The notes: generated by a model from the sequence alone, not told the origin. Positions 17,393 to 26,790 are shown, counted from the first letter of the stretch. The stretch is 64,000 nt of DNA from Parafrankia elaeagni (GCF_000374165.1 NZ_KB893723.1:36848-100847); one strand, 5' to 3'. Made by a program: numbers and translations.

Positions 17393-18453
17393 CAGGCCGC
17401 ACCGGCCTGCGTCGCAGCGGTCCGCGTCGCAGCGGCCAGTCTGGTCAAAAGCTCGTTCAGGACGTCCGGAGTGATGGTCAGGGCCTGGATGTCGGGAAGG
17501 TTGCCGGCCAGGTCGCGGACGGCCAGGGTGATCGCCGTCCGGTTGTCGAGGTCGCGCAGGGCTGCCACCCGGGCCTGCTCGGCGGTGCCCTCGGCGGCGC
17601 CGATCCGTTCGATCTCGTCGGCTCGGGCCGCGGCGGCCAGGCGGGTCGCCTCGGCGTCGCCAGCCGCGGTGAGGCGGGTGTGCTCGGCCCTGGCCTCCAC
17701 CGCGATCCGGCCCGCGGCCGCCTTCTCGGTCGCGACCTGCCGGTCGTTGGCGCCGCGCTGGGCCACCAGGTCCGCCTCGCGGCGGGCGAGTTCGATCTGG
17801 TTCTGCATCTCGTTCTCGGCGATGCGACGCTCCTGCTCGACGGCGAGCGCGCGCCGGCCGTAGGTCGCCCGGTCGGCCTCGGCCTGCATCTGCTCCCGGG
17901 TGGGCGTGCGCAGTGCCTTCTCCAGCTCGGGTTCGGGGCGTATCGCGACGACGCGGACGCCGACGACCGCGACTCCGGTCGCTGCCAGCCGCTCGTCGGT
18001 GACGAGCCCGGCCGCGATGCGCTCGCGGACGGCCGGCACGCCGTCGACCAGGGCGTTCGTCAGCGTGGTGCGGGCCATCAGATCGAAGGCGTGCTGCTGG
18101 GCGGTCTCGACGATGAGACCCCCGAGCTGTTCCAACGGGGTCACGCGCCAGGCGCCGGTCTCCGGATCGACGCCGAAGTCGAGCCGGCCGGCGGCCAGTG
18201 TGGGGTCGGCGACCCGGAAGGTGACGGTGGCCTGTACCGCGACGTCCTGGAAGTCGGACGTCCGGGCGTGGAAGAGCAGGGGGAGCTCCCGGTCGTCCAC
18301 CGGGATCTCGCTGATGACCGCGGTGCGTGGCCGGTACCAGAAGCTCAGGCCGACCCCCTCGTGCCGGGTCTTCCCGCCGCTGACGTGGCGGACGTAGGCG
18401 GTCGGCGTGCCCCGCAGGTGGCGCAGGAACAGAGCGCGGCTGATGTCGGCCAT
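17392..18453 (-). CDS. SPFH domain (prohibitin/stomatin-like) protein
   Basis: 353 residues, start ATG at 18453 with AAGGAGG 5 bases upstream. Residues about 25-190 form an SPFH domain, and about 190-280 a long charged Ala/Glu/Arg coiled coil ([20 protein letters not shown]), the standard stomatin/flotillin layout; a short helical C-terminus follows. There is no obvious membrane helix, so it may attach to the membrane peripherally or form a soluble cage. It is the first gene of a two-gene operon with the NAD-kinase-like protein and diverges from the Nudix regulator across a 138-base region containing two palindromic sites. Confidence 0.88.
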   Translation of the reverse strand: MADISRALFLRHLRGTPTAYVRHVSGGKTRHEGVGLSFWYRPRTAVISEIPVDDRELPLLFHARTSDFQDVAVQATVTFRVADPTLAAGRLDFGVDPETGAWRVTPLEQLGGLIVETAQQHAFDLMARTTLTNALVDGVPAVRERIAAGLVTDERLAATGVAVVGVRVVAIRPEPELEKALRTPTREQMQAEADRATYGRRALAVEQERRIAENEMQNQIELARREADLVAQRGANDRQVATEKAAAGRIAVEARAEHTRLTAAGDAEATRLAAAARADEIERIGAAEGTAEQARVAALRDLDNRTAITLAVRDLAGNLPDIQALTITPDVLNELLTRLAAATRTAATQAGAA

Positions 18454-18519
18454 GGTGGCCTCCTTGCTGGTGGCCGGCCGGGACGCCTGTCGGCGGAACC
18501 CGGCCGGATCGGGACGATC

Positions 18520-18534
18520 TCGTCAATATGACGA
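18520..18534. promoter_or_regulatory. Operator copy 1: TCGTCAATATGACGA
   Basis: 15-base sequence with perfect six-base inverted arms (TCGTCA/TGACGA) around a 3-base centre. An identical copy begins 34 bases away, about three helical turns. It lies 67-81 bases upstream of the SPFH start. Likely bound by the Nudix-type regulator encoded alongside (inference). Confidence 0.75.
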
Positions 18535-18553
18535 TAAGAGGTGAAGCGGGTTT

Positions 18554-18568
18554 TCGTCAATATGACGA
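18554..18568. promoter_or_regulatory. Operator copy 2: TCGTCAATATGACGA
   Basis: Identical to the site at 18520. Its position 24 bases before the GTG at 18592 argues that the regulator gene starts there rather than at the GTG at 18541 or the ATG inside this palindrome (18562). Binding here would allow autoregulation. Confidence 0.75.
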
Positions 18569-18591
18569 GAGTGCCGGGTACAGTCGGCTGT

Positions 18592-19341
18592 GTGACGGAC
18601 GAGAGGCTGCCGGACGACGGGTACGTCGCCTACGGCGTGACGGTTGACCTGGTGATCCTGACCATCCGGGCTGACCAGCTGTGTGTGCTGCTGGTCCGGC
18701 GGGGGCTGGCGCCGTTCGCGGGTGCGCTGGCGCTGCCCGGCGGCTTCGTCCGCCCGGACGAGACCCTCGCCCAGGCCGCCCGCCGGGAGCTGGCGGAGGA
18801 GACCGGTCTGCTGCTGCCCGAGCTGCCGTCGCGGGGCTCCGCGTGGCCGGGCGTGCATCTGGAACAGTTGGCCGCCTACGGCGCGATCGACCGGGACCCG
18901 CGGGCGCGCATCCTGACGATCGCCTTCCTGGCCCTCGCGCCCGACCTGCCCGAGCCGCGAGGCGGCACGGATGCGGCGGCGGCCGAGTTCGTCCCCGTCA
19001 CGGCCCTGTCCGGCCTGGGAGCGCTGGCCTTCGATCACGCGGAGATCCTCGCCGACGGGTTGGAACGGGCCCGGGCGAAGCTGGAGTACTCCGCGCTGGC
19101 CACCGCGTTCTGCCCGGCCGAGTTCACCGTGGCCGAGCTGCGCCGGGTCTACGAGACCGTCTGGGGCGCCCCGCTCGACGCGCGCAACTTCCACCGCAAG
19201 GTCACCGGCACATCCGGCTTCCTGGAGCCGGTGGGTCACTCGACCGCCCGGGACGGCGGCCGGCCCGCGGCGCTCTACCGCCGAGGCGCGGCGGAACTCC
19301 TCCACCCTGCGATGCGCCGGCCGCCCGCGGCCACACCCTGA
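18592..19341 (+). CDS. NrtR-like Nudix-domain transcriptional regulator
   Basis: 249 residues from the GTG at 18592; starts at 18541 or 18562 would lie before or inside the operator palindromes. The N-terminal half is a Nudix domain with an intact Nudix box (GGFVRPDETLAQAARRELAE then ETGL), so hydrolase activity may remain. The C-terminal half (about 160-230; LEYSALATAFCPAEFTVAELRR and the NFHRKV segment) is the winged-helix part typical of NrtR, a family of ADP-ribose-sensing repressors of NAD metabolism. The divergent SPFH/NAD-kinase-like operon and the paired palindromes between them fit a repressor of NAD(P)-linked genes that also controls itself. Confidence 0.85.
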   Translation: MTDERLPDDGYVAYGVTVDLVILTIRADQLCVLLVRRGLAPFAGALALPGGFVRPDETLAQAARRELAEETGLLLPELPSRGSAWPGVHLEQLAAYGAIDRDPRARILTIAFLALAPDLPEPRGGTDAAAAEFVPVTALSGLGALAFDHAEILADGLERARAKLEYSALATAFCPAEFTVAELRRVYETVWGAPLDARNFHRKVTGTSGFLEPVGHSTARDGGRPAALYRRGAAELLHPAMRRPPAATP

Positions 19342-19480
19342 TGGTCCTGCCGGCTCTGCTCTCGTTATGGTCGCTCTGCCGATTCTCATTCTGGAGAACG
19401 GTCTGGCAGTGATCCCGCCTACCGGTTACCTTATGGGCGCGGGGGCGCACTATTCCCCCGTCGCGTTCCGGGGGGATCTC

Positions 19481-19915
19481 ATGTCACGTACGGTTCGATC
19501 GCCAGTCCGCAGGATTGTGCTGTCGATGCTCTTTGTTGTCATTCTGTTGGCGGGTTTCCTTGGAGGATGCGGCGCCGAGGATTCGGAAGACCCGGTCCGC
19601 GCGTCCGCGTCGACCGTAACCACGCGGACCTCGCCCACCGCGTCAGCGGAATCCGAGGCGGCCCGGGAGCCCCGGACGTCGGCGAGCCCGGCCGATGTCT
19701 CTGCCCCGCCGACTAGTTCGTCGTCGTCACCGTCGTCACCGTTGTCGCCGCGTCCGTCCGCGCTGGCGCGGTCATCGTCCTCGCGGTGGCCCTCGCCCGC
19801 CCGTTCCTCCACGACGCCTCCGGCCGGCTCCGCGCCCCTTGGAACCTATGACGGCATCTCCCCGTCCTCCACCTACAGCGGAATGTACGAGCTCCAGCTT
19901 CGGTTCGTGTCGTGA
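19481..19915 (+). CDS. Small Ser/Thr/Pro-rich lipoprotein
   Basis: 144 residues from the ATG at 19481, with GGGGGG 5 bases upstream. A basic N-terminus and hydrophobic segment end in a lipobox (FLGGC, Cys30). The rest is low-complexity Ser/Thr/Ala/Pro, apart from about 20 residues at the end (GTYDGISPSSTYSGMYEL). No domain is recognisable. The signal sequence and ribosome site are good evidence for a real gene; the low-complexity body could be a surface spacer. It ends 64 bases before the TIR/NB-ARC gene. Confidence 0.6.
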   Translation: MSRTVRSPVRRIVLSMLFVVILLAGFLGGCGAEDSEDPVRASASTVTTRTSPTASAESEAAREPRTSASPADVSAPPTSSSSSPSSPLSPRPSALARSSSSRWPSPARSSTTPPAGSAPLGTYDGISPSSTYSGMYELQLRFVS

Positions 19916-19979
19916 GACGGCTCGCCTGGCCACCCTGCACGGGCCCACCGCCGCCGGGTTCCGGAACGGGGCGCCTTAG

Positions 19980-22865
19980 ATGAACGCGGGAACATCTCCG
20001 GTGAGGGAACCACCGGAGCGGGCCGGTGCCAGAATTCTCGTCTCCTATGCTGCCGAGGACAGGGCATGGGCAGAATGGCTCGGGTGGATGCTGGAAGAAG
20101 ACGGCTTCCTGGTGTTCGTCGCCTGCTGGGACGACCTTCCGGGCACACGTTCCGTCGGCCTTCTGGACAGCTATCTGCGCAGCGCGGACCGGACGATAGT
20201 GCTGTTGTCCGAGGCCTATCTGCGGAATGGCCGGCCGGCTGAATGGCAGACCGCCTGGGCGGCTGATCCCGACGGCCGGGAGCGGTCGCTCCTGGTGGTC
20301 CGGATCGATGGCTGCGAGGATGCCGGCCTGCTCGGGCAGATCGTGCCGATCGATCTGTTCGCTGTCGATCGGGACGAGGCGCGACGCCGCCTCCGGGTCG
20401 CTGTCCACGGGCGGCGGGGCAGACCGGACCAGTCACCGCCCTTTCCCGGCCGGGCCGCGCGGGTGGCTGCCGGCAACGGTGATCCGCTCCCGCCAGCGGG
20501 CGGAGAGCCGATGTATCCGGGGTCGCGCCACCGGGTGTGGAACGCCCCGCCCCGGGTCGCGCAGTTCGTCGGACGGGACGATCTTCTGGCGGCTGTCGCG
20601 GCGACACTCGGTGCTCCGGCAACCGGTGCTCCGGCAACCGGTGCTCCGGCAACCGGCACACCGCGAGCGGTGGCGCTCGTCGGCCTGGGCGGCGTCGGGA
20701 AGAGCTCACTGGCGCTGGAGTACGTCTACCGCCACGCGGACGAGTACGACGTCGTCTGGTGGGTCCCCGCCGAGCCCGCGGAGCTGATCTCCGGCCATCT
20801 CGCGACGTTGGGCGAGGCACTCGGTCTTCCTCGTGACGCCGGCCCGGCGGCGACGATCGCGGCCCTGGGCCGGGCCGGCCGATGGCTGCTGGTCTTCGAC
20901 AACGCCGACCGGATCGAGGACGTGGCACCGTTCCGGCCGCCCTGGGACGGTGGCCACCTCCTCGTGACCTCCCGCCAGCCCGGCTGGGGTTCGGTGGCGG
21001 CGACGGTGGATGTCCCGGTCCTGCGGCGGGCCGAGTCGGTGTCGCTGCTCGCCGGCCGGCTCTCCGGGGCGAGCCCGCACGCCCTGGACCAGATCGCCGA
21101 GCTGCTCGGCGATCTGGCGCTGGCCGTCGAGCAGGCCGCGGCGTTCCTCCAGCACAGCCGGACGCCCGCGGAGGACTTCGCGGCGCTGCTGCCGCACCGC
21201 CTTGAGGACGTCACAGACCTCGGCGAGGTCGCCGACCGGCCCGGGCAGACTGTGGCCAACCTCTGGGATCTCTCCGTCCGGCGCCTCTCCGCGCGGCGGC
21301 CGGGCGCCGTGGAGCTCCTCGAACTGCTGGCCTTCGTCGGTGACGAACCGGTGCCTCTCGACCTGTTCACCAACGCCCCCGACCGGCTGGGCGACGGTCC
21401 GCTCGGCGGCGACGCACGCGATCCGGTCGCCTGGGTGCGGACGGTCGGTGACCTGGTCGGGCACGGCCTGGCGGATCGTACGAACACGGTGGTGAAGGTG
21501 CACCGTCTGGTGCGGGCGACCTCACGGCGCCGCATCGCCGCTGCCCGCCGCCGTGAGGCGTGCCTGACGACGCTGCTCGGGCTGCTGCGTGCGGCCATCC
21601 CGCAGCGGGTCCAGAGCAACCCGGACGCCTGGCCGCGCTGGCGGGCGCTGTTTCCGCACGTCCAGGCAGCCCTGGACCGGCCGGATGACCAGTTCGCCGC
21701 TGCCGGCCGTGCTGATCTCTCCTGGCTGTGCGACCGGGCCGCCGGCTATCTCCGGGAGCAGGGGTTGCCGGCCGCCGCGCGTCCGTACGCCGAACGGGCC
21801 CTCGCGCACGCCGAGGCCCTGTTCGGCCCCACGCACCCGGAGGTCGCCAGCTGCCTGAACAACAACGCGATGACGCTGCTCGACCTCGGCCGGCCGGCCG
21901 AGGCGCTTCCGCTCGCGCGACGGGCGCTGGACATCGCACTGCGGGTGCACGGGGAGCAGCACAGCGATGTCGCGGTGGCGCTCAACAATCTTGCGGGGGT
22001 GCTGCGGGAGCTCGGAGCGCCGCGTCCCGCGCTGGGGCTGCTGCGCCGTGCACTGGCGATCGACCGGAGGCTCGGCGGTGACACCGGCCCGGACATCGCG
22101 GCCCGGCTGTGTAGCCTGGCGCAGTGCCTGCGCGAACTCGGGCGGTTCGACGACGCACTCCCGCTGGCACGGGCAGCCCTGCGGATGGACGAGGATCTAC
22201 ACGGAGCGTTTCACCCGGTCGTGGCGGGCGACCTCGCGGCGCTGGCTGACATCACGCAGGACCTGGGCCGGCCGGCCGAGGGGGAACCACTGGCTCGGCG
22301 GGCGCTGGCGATCGACGAAGGCGTGTACCACGGTGCTCATCCGATCGTCGCGATCAGGCTGAACAGCCTGGCCGGCATACTGCAGGATCTCGGCCGCCTG
22401 GACGAGGCCCGGGCGTGGCTGGAGCGTGCGTTGGCCATCGACGAGCGGGTCCACGGCGCGGTGCATCCGGCGATCGCGGTCGATCTCAACAACCTGGCGC
22501 AGGTTCTGCAGGATCTCGGTCGCCTGGACGAGGCCCGGGCGTGGCTGGAGCGTGCGTTGGCCATCGACGAGCGGGTCCACGGTGCGGTGCATCCGGCGGT
22601 GGCCTCGGATCTCCAGGGGCTGGCGCATGTCCTGCAGGATCTCGGCCGCCTGGACGAGGCCCGTCGGCTGCTCGAACGCGCGGTGTCGGTCGACACGGCC
22701 GTACACGGCCCGGACCATCCCGTCGTCGCCCGCCGCCTGCGCAATCTGGCGGGGATCTACCAGGCGCTCGGCTGGGCGGAGACGGGCACGGCCGCGACCG
22801 CGCGGGCATCGGCCATTCTGGCCGCCGCGCGCAGGCCGGAGGATCCCACCGCCCCCGCGCCATGA
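19980..22865 (+). CDS. TIR/NB-ARC/TPR STAND protein (putative immune ATPase)
   Basis: 961 residues. Residues 18-145 are a TIR domain (ILVSYAAEDRAWAEW; Glu88 in AEWQTAW is the likely NADase glutamate). An APATG triplet linker (about 211-227) precedes an NB-ARC ATPase: P-loop GLGGVGKSS (235-243), Walker B LLVFDNAD, LLVTSR, and an LGDLALAVEQAA (GLPL-like) motif. From about residue 600 to 940 are some eight 42-residue tetratricopeptide repeats. In known bacterial STAND proteins the repeats sense a phage or cell signal and the TIR then depletes NAD. It stands alone, with no FxSxx-type precursor or radical-SAM gene nearby. Three repeats near the end are almost identical at DNA level. Confidence 0.9.
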   Translation: MNAGTSPVREPPERAGARILVSYAAEDRAWAEWLGWMLEEDGFLVFVACWDDLPGTRSVGLLDSYLRSADRTIVLLSEAYLRNGRPAEWQTAWAADPDGRERSLLVVRIDGCEDAGLLGQIVPIDLFAVDRDEARRRLRVAVHGRRGRPDQSPPFPGRAARVAAGNGDPLPPAGGEPMYPGSRHRVWNAPPRVAQFVGRDDLLAAVAATLGAPATGAPATGAPATGTPRAVALVGLGGVGKSSLALEYVYRHADEYDVVWWVPAEPAELISGHLATLGEALGLPRDAGPAATIAALGRAGRWLLVFDNADRIEDVAPFRPPWDGGHLLVTSRQPGWGSVAATVDVPVLRRAESVSLLAGRLSGASPHALDQIAELLGDLALAVEQAAAFLQHSRTPAEDFAALLPHRLEDVTDLGEVADRPGQTVANLWDLSVRRLSARRPGAVELLELLAFVGDEPVPLDLFTNAPDRLGDGPLGGDARDPVAWVRTVGDLVGHGLADRTNTVVKVHRLVRATSRRRIAAARRREACLTTLLGLLRAAIPQRVQSNPDAWPRWRALFPHVQAALDRPDDQFAAAGRADLSWLCDRAAGYLREQGLPAAARPYAERALAHAEALFGPTHPEVASCLNNNAMTLLDLGRPAEALPLARRALDIALRVHGEQHSDVAVALNNLAGVLRELGAPRPALGLLRRALAIDRRLGGDTGPDIAARLCSLAQCLRELGRFDDALPLARAALRMDEDLHGAFHPVVAGDLAALADITQDLGRPAEGEPLARRALAIDEGVYHGAHPIVAIRLNSLAGILQDLGRLDEARAWLERALAIDERVHGAVHPAIAVDLNNLAQVLQDLGRLDEARAWLERALAIDERVHGAVHPAVASDLQGLAHVLQDLGRLDEARRLLERAVSVDTAVHGPDHPVVARRLRNLAGIYQALGWAETGTAATARASAILAAARRPEDPTAPAP
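22380..22683 (+). repeat. 126-bp tandem repeat units inside the TPR region
   Basis: Units begin at 22380, 22506 and 22632 with the same CTGCAGGATCTCGG. Units 1 and 2 share about 94 bases with only two or three differences; unit 3 diverges after about 35 bases. Each unit encodes one 42-residue TPR. Confidence 0.9.
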
Positions 22866-22880
22866 CGTCCTTCACCGGTC

Positions 22881-23621
22881 TCACGCCGGTCGGGCGGTGG
22901 CGGACGTGCCGCGGGCTTCCACCATGGTGACGAGCCGCGCGGCAGCGGCCCGAGCCAGCGCGTCGACGGCCTGGTCGGACGGGCGTTGGCCGGCGGCGAC
23001 GGTGAGAACCACCAGATAGTCGTCCACCCGGACGATGACGAACTGGTTGTGGATGGAAAGAACCCCGTCGTCGTAGGTCACCGTCGCCGCCCAGCTCTCG
23101 GAACCGAGCCCCGGCGGCGTCCGGGCCGTCACGGTCTCCTCCGCGGGCGGCTGGGCCGTCGTGATGGTGAACCGTGTGCATGAGGTGAGGGTGTCGACCA
23201 CCTCGTGGAACCGTTGCCGGGCACCGCCCGGCGGATACGCGCGAAGTACCTGTTGAATCCACGGGCCGGTGATGTCGTCCTGGACGAAGAACGCCCGAGC
23301 CTGACTGGCCCGGGGATCGGCTGGCCGGTCGAGCTCCAGTTCGTTCAGGGTGCGGGCGCACGCGGGCGGCTCGGAGACCGCGTCGGTCGGGTCACTCGGC
23401 TCGCTCCGCCGGAACCCGGCCGGGACGTCGGCCAGCTGGAGGAGCCCGGAACGGAGCACGGACACCGGCGTTGCTCCTGCACCCAGGCCGGCGACGTCAC
23501 CGCCGGTCGCCCTTGCCGGCCCGTCCGGGCCCTGGGCGCACGCCCCCGCCACAGCACTGACCAGCAGGGCCAGGACGGCCAGAAGCAGAGACCTGCACCA
23601 GGGCCGACGTCGCCCCATCAT
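22881..23621 (-). CDS. Lipoprotein with PknH-like extracellular sensor fold (tentative)
   Basis: 246 residues; ATG ATG at 23621/23618 preceded by AGGAGG, with the first ATG overlapping the upstream stop (ATGA). Hydrophobic signal and lipobox (VAGAC) place the lipidated cysteine at residue 28. The mature part has two conserved-looking cysteines (CARTLNE and SCTRF) and a pattern of short strands and helices similar to the extracellular domain of mycobacterial PknH and related lipoproteins. That assignment rests on spacing and general look only. It is the last gene of an operon with the M48 protease and a small upstream protein. Confidence 0.72.
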   Translation of the reverse strand: MMGRRRPWCRSLLLAVLALLVSAVAGACAQGPDGPARATGGDVAGLGAGATPVSVLRSGLLQLADVPAGFRRSEPSDPTDAVSEPPACARTLNELELDRPADPRASQARAFFVQDDITGPWIQQVLRAYPPGGARQRFHEVVDTLTSCTRFTITTAQPPAEETVTARTPPGLGSESWAATVTYDDGVLSIHNQFVIVRVDDYLVVLTVAAGQRPSDQAVDALARAAAARLVTMVEARGTSATARPA

Positions 23622-26002
23622 GGTCCTCCTGACCGCGGTCCGACCGGCAGCGGCCCGATTCCGACCGGCCTGCCGTAGCGCCGCTCCACGTCGCACAGGC
23701 GCAGCAGCGCGAGCGAGGTCCCGGCCAGCCCGGAGAGATCCACCTCGCCGAGATAGGCGGCGCCGATCACGCGCATCGCCGGGTCGTCGGTACGGGCGAG
23801 ATGGCTTCCGAGCGCGAGGCGGACCTGGCGGTCTCCCAGGGCGTCGATGACGGGCCGGCCGTTCGTCGCGCCCAGCCAGGCGCAGACGAAGAACCCCTGG
23901 CTGCTCGGCGGCAGCGCGAGCGGATCCTGGACGGCGCGCTGCCCGGACAGCCCGGACATCCCGGACACTCCGGACATGGGCCTGGGCGCGGCCGGGGCGG
24001 CAGCGAAGGGGCACAGGACGGCCGACGCCAGAAGACCAGCGGCCACAGCGGCTGCGGCGACCGCGGCCCAGGCCCGCCGGAGGCGACGTTCGCCACCGGC
24101 GGTAGCTGCCACCGGGACGGCCAGGGCGAGAACGATCGTCGCGACGACCAGACCACGTGGCAGCGGCCGCTGGACCCACCACGCGAGACTCGACGTCGTC
24201 CAGCCGGACGAGAGCGCGTGGAGGCTGTGGAACCACAGCGCCAGGGGGAGAGCCAGAACGAGAGCGCCGACAGCGACGAACAGCATCGTCGGTGCCTCCT
24301 GCCGCAGGTCAGGAGGGCTCCAGGCCGGGTGGCCACCCGCCTCGTCCGCGCGGACCGTCATGCGCCTGCCCAGTGCGTCAGCCACGGCGACGATCCACGC
24401 CGTGACGACCACACACCCGCCGATGGTGACGCCGGCCTGGAGCAGTGCCGTTCCCGGCGAGACCTCGCCGAGGGTCGTCGAGCCGAACCAGGTACTCGCC
24501 GTGCTGATCACCGCCGGCCAGTCACCGGCGGCGCGAGGTGACAGCTCGTTGCCCACGACCAGCCCGGTGCCGAGAGCAACACCGGCGCTGACCGTCCGCG
24601 GTGCCCACACCCGTGCGCGCCGGCGCGCACGCAGCGGCGTCGCGTGCTGTGCCGTCGCGTGCTGTGCCAGCGCGTGCTGTGCGTACCAGGCCTGGCGGGA
24701 CCGCCAGGCGGCCAGGCCGACGACCCCGGTCACCGGCAGCCCGACCAGCAGGCCGGTCAACCAGGACGACAGCATGGGGTGGCCGACGACGAGCCCGCCG
24801 ATCGCCCGCTGGACCTCGGCGAACCCGAGTCCCGCGGCCAGCCCGACCCCCGCGGTCTCACCCGGGTGGAAGGTCATGACCCGCTCCGGGTGGAGCACTG
24901 CCTTTCGGCGGTTCTCCATGGTGGGATGCCGGGACAGCACCCTCGGGTGCCGCGACAGCCAGCCAGCCCGCGTGCCGGCCCGGCCCCGGAACGGGCCCAG
25001 CGGCCGGTCGTCCGGGTCGGCGAGCGTGTCGACCAGGTCGGCCCGCCCCTGGACGTCGGCCGCGGCCCGCAGGTCGGCGTCGACCTCGCGCGCCCGCAGG
25101 TACCCCGCGAACGCCGCATGGACCAGGAAGGCGACCGCGGTCAGGCGCAGGGCGACAGTCACACTCGGCGGCCCGGCCAGCCAGCCGCGTCCGGCCCAGC
25201 CGGCGGCCGCCAGCGCGAACTCCGCCACGGTCAGCGCCGCGAATCCGTACCACGCCGACATCGCGAGGTAGGTGCGGTCGACATCCCGGTTGCGTAGATG
25301 GCCCAGCTCATGCCGGACGACGGCGCGGAGAGCCCGCTGGCGCGACGCGTCGCCGCCCTCCCGGCAGGTATCGCCGCCGACCGGTGACATGCCGGGGACG
25401 ACCAGCTCGGAGCCAAGAGCGATGCGGTAGGAACCGCGCCGGCCGAACGTCCACCCATCGTCCGCGTGGATATCGGGGACGAAGAGGAACGACGGCCGCC
25501 GCCGCGGCGGAAGGCCGGATTCGGCGACCAGACGTTTCAGCTCCGGGCCTGCCCCCGCCGATTCCGGCAGCGGAACGAGCCCGTTTCTCGCGGCGATCAG
25601 AAGGGGGGCGAGGAGCCACCCCAGAGTGGCGGTCGCCATGAGGGCCGCGGGGCCCAACAGGGTGACCACCGACTGCCAGCGCACAACGCTGTCCAGGCAG
25701 GCGTTGAAACCCGCGACCGCGGTGATGGCGGAATCGGGGCCGACCGTGAGCCGGTCGAGACAGCCGCGGTTCCTCGCCGGCCAGCTGTTCTGCCCGAGCA
25801 CGAACACCCAGTACGAGGCGAACATGGACCCGGCCGCAAGACTGAGCACCAGGAGAACCAGCCGCGACGTGGACGGATGAGGCAGCAGAAAAGGATCGAA
25901 GCGGTACCGATGCCCGCCAGACTCGGTGGCGGTGGCGGTGGTCTGGACGTCGGCGAGGTCTGGGCCGGTGGAACGGTTGTCGCGGCCGGACGCCGTCCTC
26001 AT
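23618..26002 (-). CDS. Membrane-bound M48 family zinc metalloprotease
   Basis: 794 residues from the ATG at 26002, which overlaps the upstream stop (ATGA). Two membrane segments lie near the N-terminus, then a catalytic HELGH at about 231-235 with the distal glutamate region after the next helix pair, as in HtpX/Ste24-type M48 enzymes. The C-terminal 450 residues carry six or more further hydrophobic helices, so the protein is larger than usual M48 members. Short repeats (AQHA units; MSG/LSG units) interrupt loops. It probably cleaves membrane or secreted substrates; the lipoprotein encoded downstream, in the same operon, is a possible partner or target. Confidence 0.83.
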   Translation of the reverse strand: MRTASGRDNRSTGPDLADVQTTATATESGGHRYRFDPFLLPHPSTSRLVLLVLSLAAGSMFASYWVFVLGQNSWPARNRGCLDRLTVGPDSAITAVAGFNACLDSVVRWQSVVTLLGPAALMATATLGWLLAPLLIAARNGLVPLPESAGAGPELKRLVAESGLPPRRRPSFLFVPDIHADDGWTFGRRGSYRIALGSELVVPGMSPVGGDTCREGGDASRQRALRAVVRHELGHLRNRDVDRTYLAMSAWYGFAALTVAEFALAAAGWAGRGWLAGPPSVTVALRLTAVAFLVHAAFAGYLRAREVDADLRAAADVQGRADLVDTLADPDDRPLGPFRGRAGTRAGWLSRHPRVLSRHPTMENRRKAVLHPERVMTFHPGETAGVGLAAGLGFAEVQRAIGGLVVGHPMLSSWLTGLLVGLPVTGVVGLAAWRSRQAWYAQHALAQHATAQHATPLRARRRARVWAPRTVSAGVALGTGLVVGNELSPRAAGDWPAVISTASTWFGSTTLGEVSPGTALLQAGVTIGGCVVVTAWIVAVADALGRRMTVRADEAGGHPAWSPPDLRQEAPTMLFVAVGALVLALPLALWFHSLHALSSGWTTSSLAWWVQRPLPRGLVVATIVLALAVPVAATAGGERRLRRAWAAVAAAAVAAGLLASAVLCPFAAAPAAPRPMSGVSGMSGLSGQRAVQDPLALPPSSQGFFVCAWLGATNGRPVIDALGDRQVRLALGSHLARTDDPAMRVIGAAYLGEVDLSGLAGTSLALLRLCDVERRYGRPVGIGPLPVGPRSGGP

Positions 26003-26481
26003 GGCCCGGGGTGCTCGCCACTGTCGCCCAGCCAGTGTCGTTCGATCGCCGCCACCAGTCTGTCGAGCTGTTCCGGCTCGATCCCGATCGCCGCTGCCTT
26101 CTCCCACACTGCCGTGATGTAGTCCTGCCGCCGCTCCGGGGGGACGTCCGGCACCTGGGGTTCCGGACTTCCGCGCCGCCCGAGCCGCCACCGGCTCCGG
26201 CCGGAGTGCCGTGGCCCGCCCGAGCGCTGTCCGTCCTCATCCTCCTTCTCCGCGGTCTCCAGGAGGACGGAACCCACCGTCATGAGCACCAGATAGGTCC
26301 AGCTGTGGCCACGGGTGCGGATTCCGGCGCCGAGCACCCGGTCACGGGTCCGTCGCTTCGCCGGCGCCCCCCGGTACACATCCCACACCTCCGGGAGGAA
26401 GGGAGTCTCGCCGGGCGCGAGATCGGTCAGAATATCGACGATGACGTCATAACAGGTTCGCGACGCGTCCGGATCTGCCAC
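25999..26481 (-). CDS. Small hypothetical protein of the M48 operon
   Basis: 160 residues, ATG at 26481. No signal sequence; one weakly hydrophobic stretch (TYLVLMTVGSVLL, about 62-74), then a basic/acidic linker and a helical C-terminus (about 115-150). I do not recognise a family. The stop overlaps the protease start as ATGA, so it is probably made together with the protease and may regulate it. Confidence 0.6.
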   Translation of the reverse strand: MADPDASRTCYDVIVDILTDLAPGETPFLPEVWDVYRGAPAKRRTRDRVLGAGIRTRGHSWTYLVLMTVGSVLLETAEKEDEDGQRSGGPRHSGRSRWRLGRRGSPEPQVPDVPPERRQDYITAVWEKAAAIGIEPEQLDRLVAAIERHWLGDSGEHPGP

Positions 26482-26790
26482 AGGCCCCCCGTCCAGAATC
26501 CTGGCATCGAGGGGTGCGAATATCCCGTCACCTGTGAGTGGCGCAGCTGATCAGGCAGTGTCAGGAGTTGTTCACCAGAGATTATCGCTGTGCCCTCGAG
26601 GCTTCCGGGCCAGATCATACGTCATTCCGGAAGGCCCGGTGGACAGGGCTTCCGGGCGGTGCGGTGCCACAATTCCTGGCCGCGGCCAGGAAATTTTGGC
26701 AATAAGCAAGATCGGTGATGCCTCGGAGTGCCGCCGTGTCTGCCGTCTGTAGAGACCAGCGGAGTGCCTGAGGATGGGAGATGGCGCCGG
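26482..26790. other. 309-base intergenic region with a 20-bp palindrome
   Basis: No gene seen. It carries a perfect palindrome TTCCTGGCCGCGGCCAGGAA at 26673-26692, flanked by A/T-rich bases, about 100 bases after the aldo/keto reductase stop and so a likely terminator for that gene. Near 26610-26660 there are also repeated CTTCCGGG segments. Confidence 0.5.

Noticed and set aside
19980-22865. FxSxx-COOH RiPP system component
   Set aside because: TIR/NB-ARC/TPR proteins occur in such systems, but no FxSxx precursor, radical SAM enzyme or serine protease lies near, so the stand-alone STAND reading is preferred.
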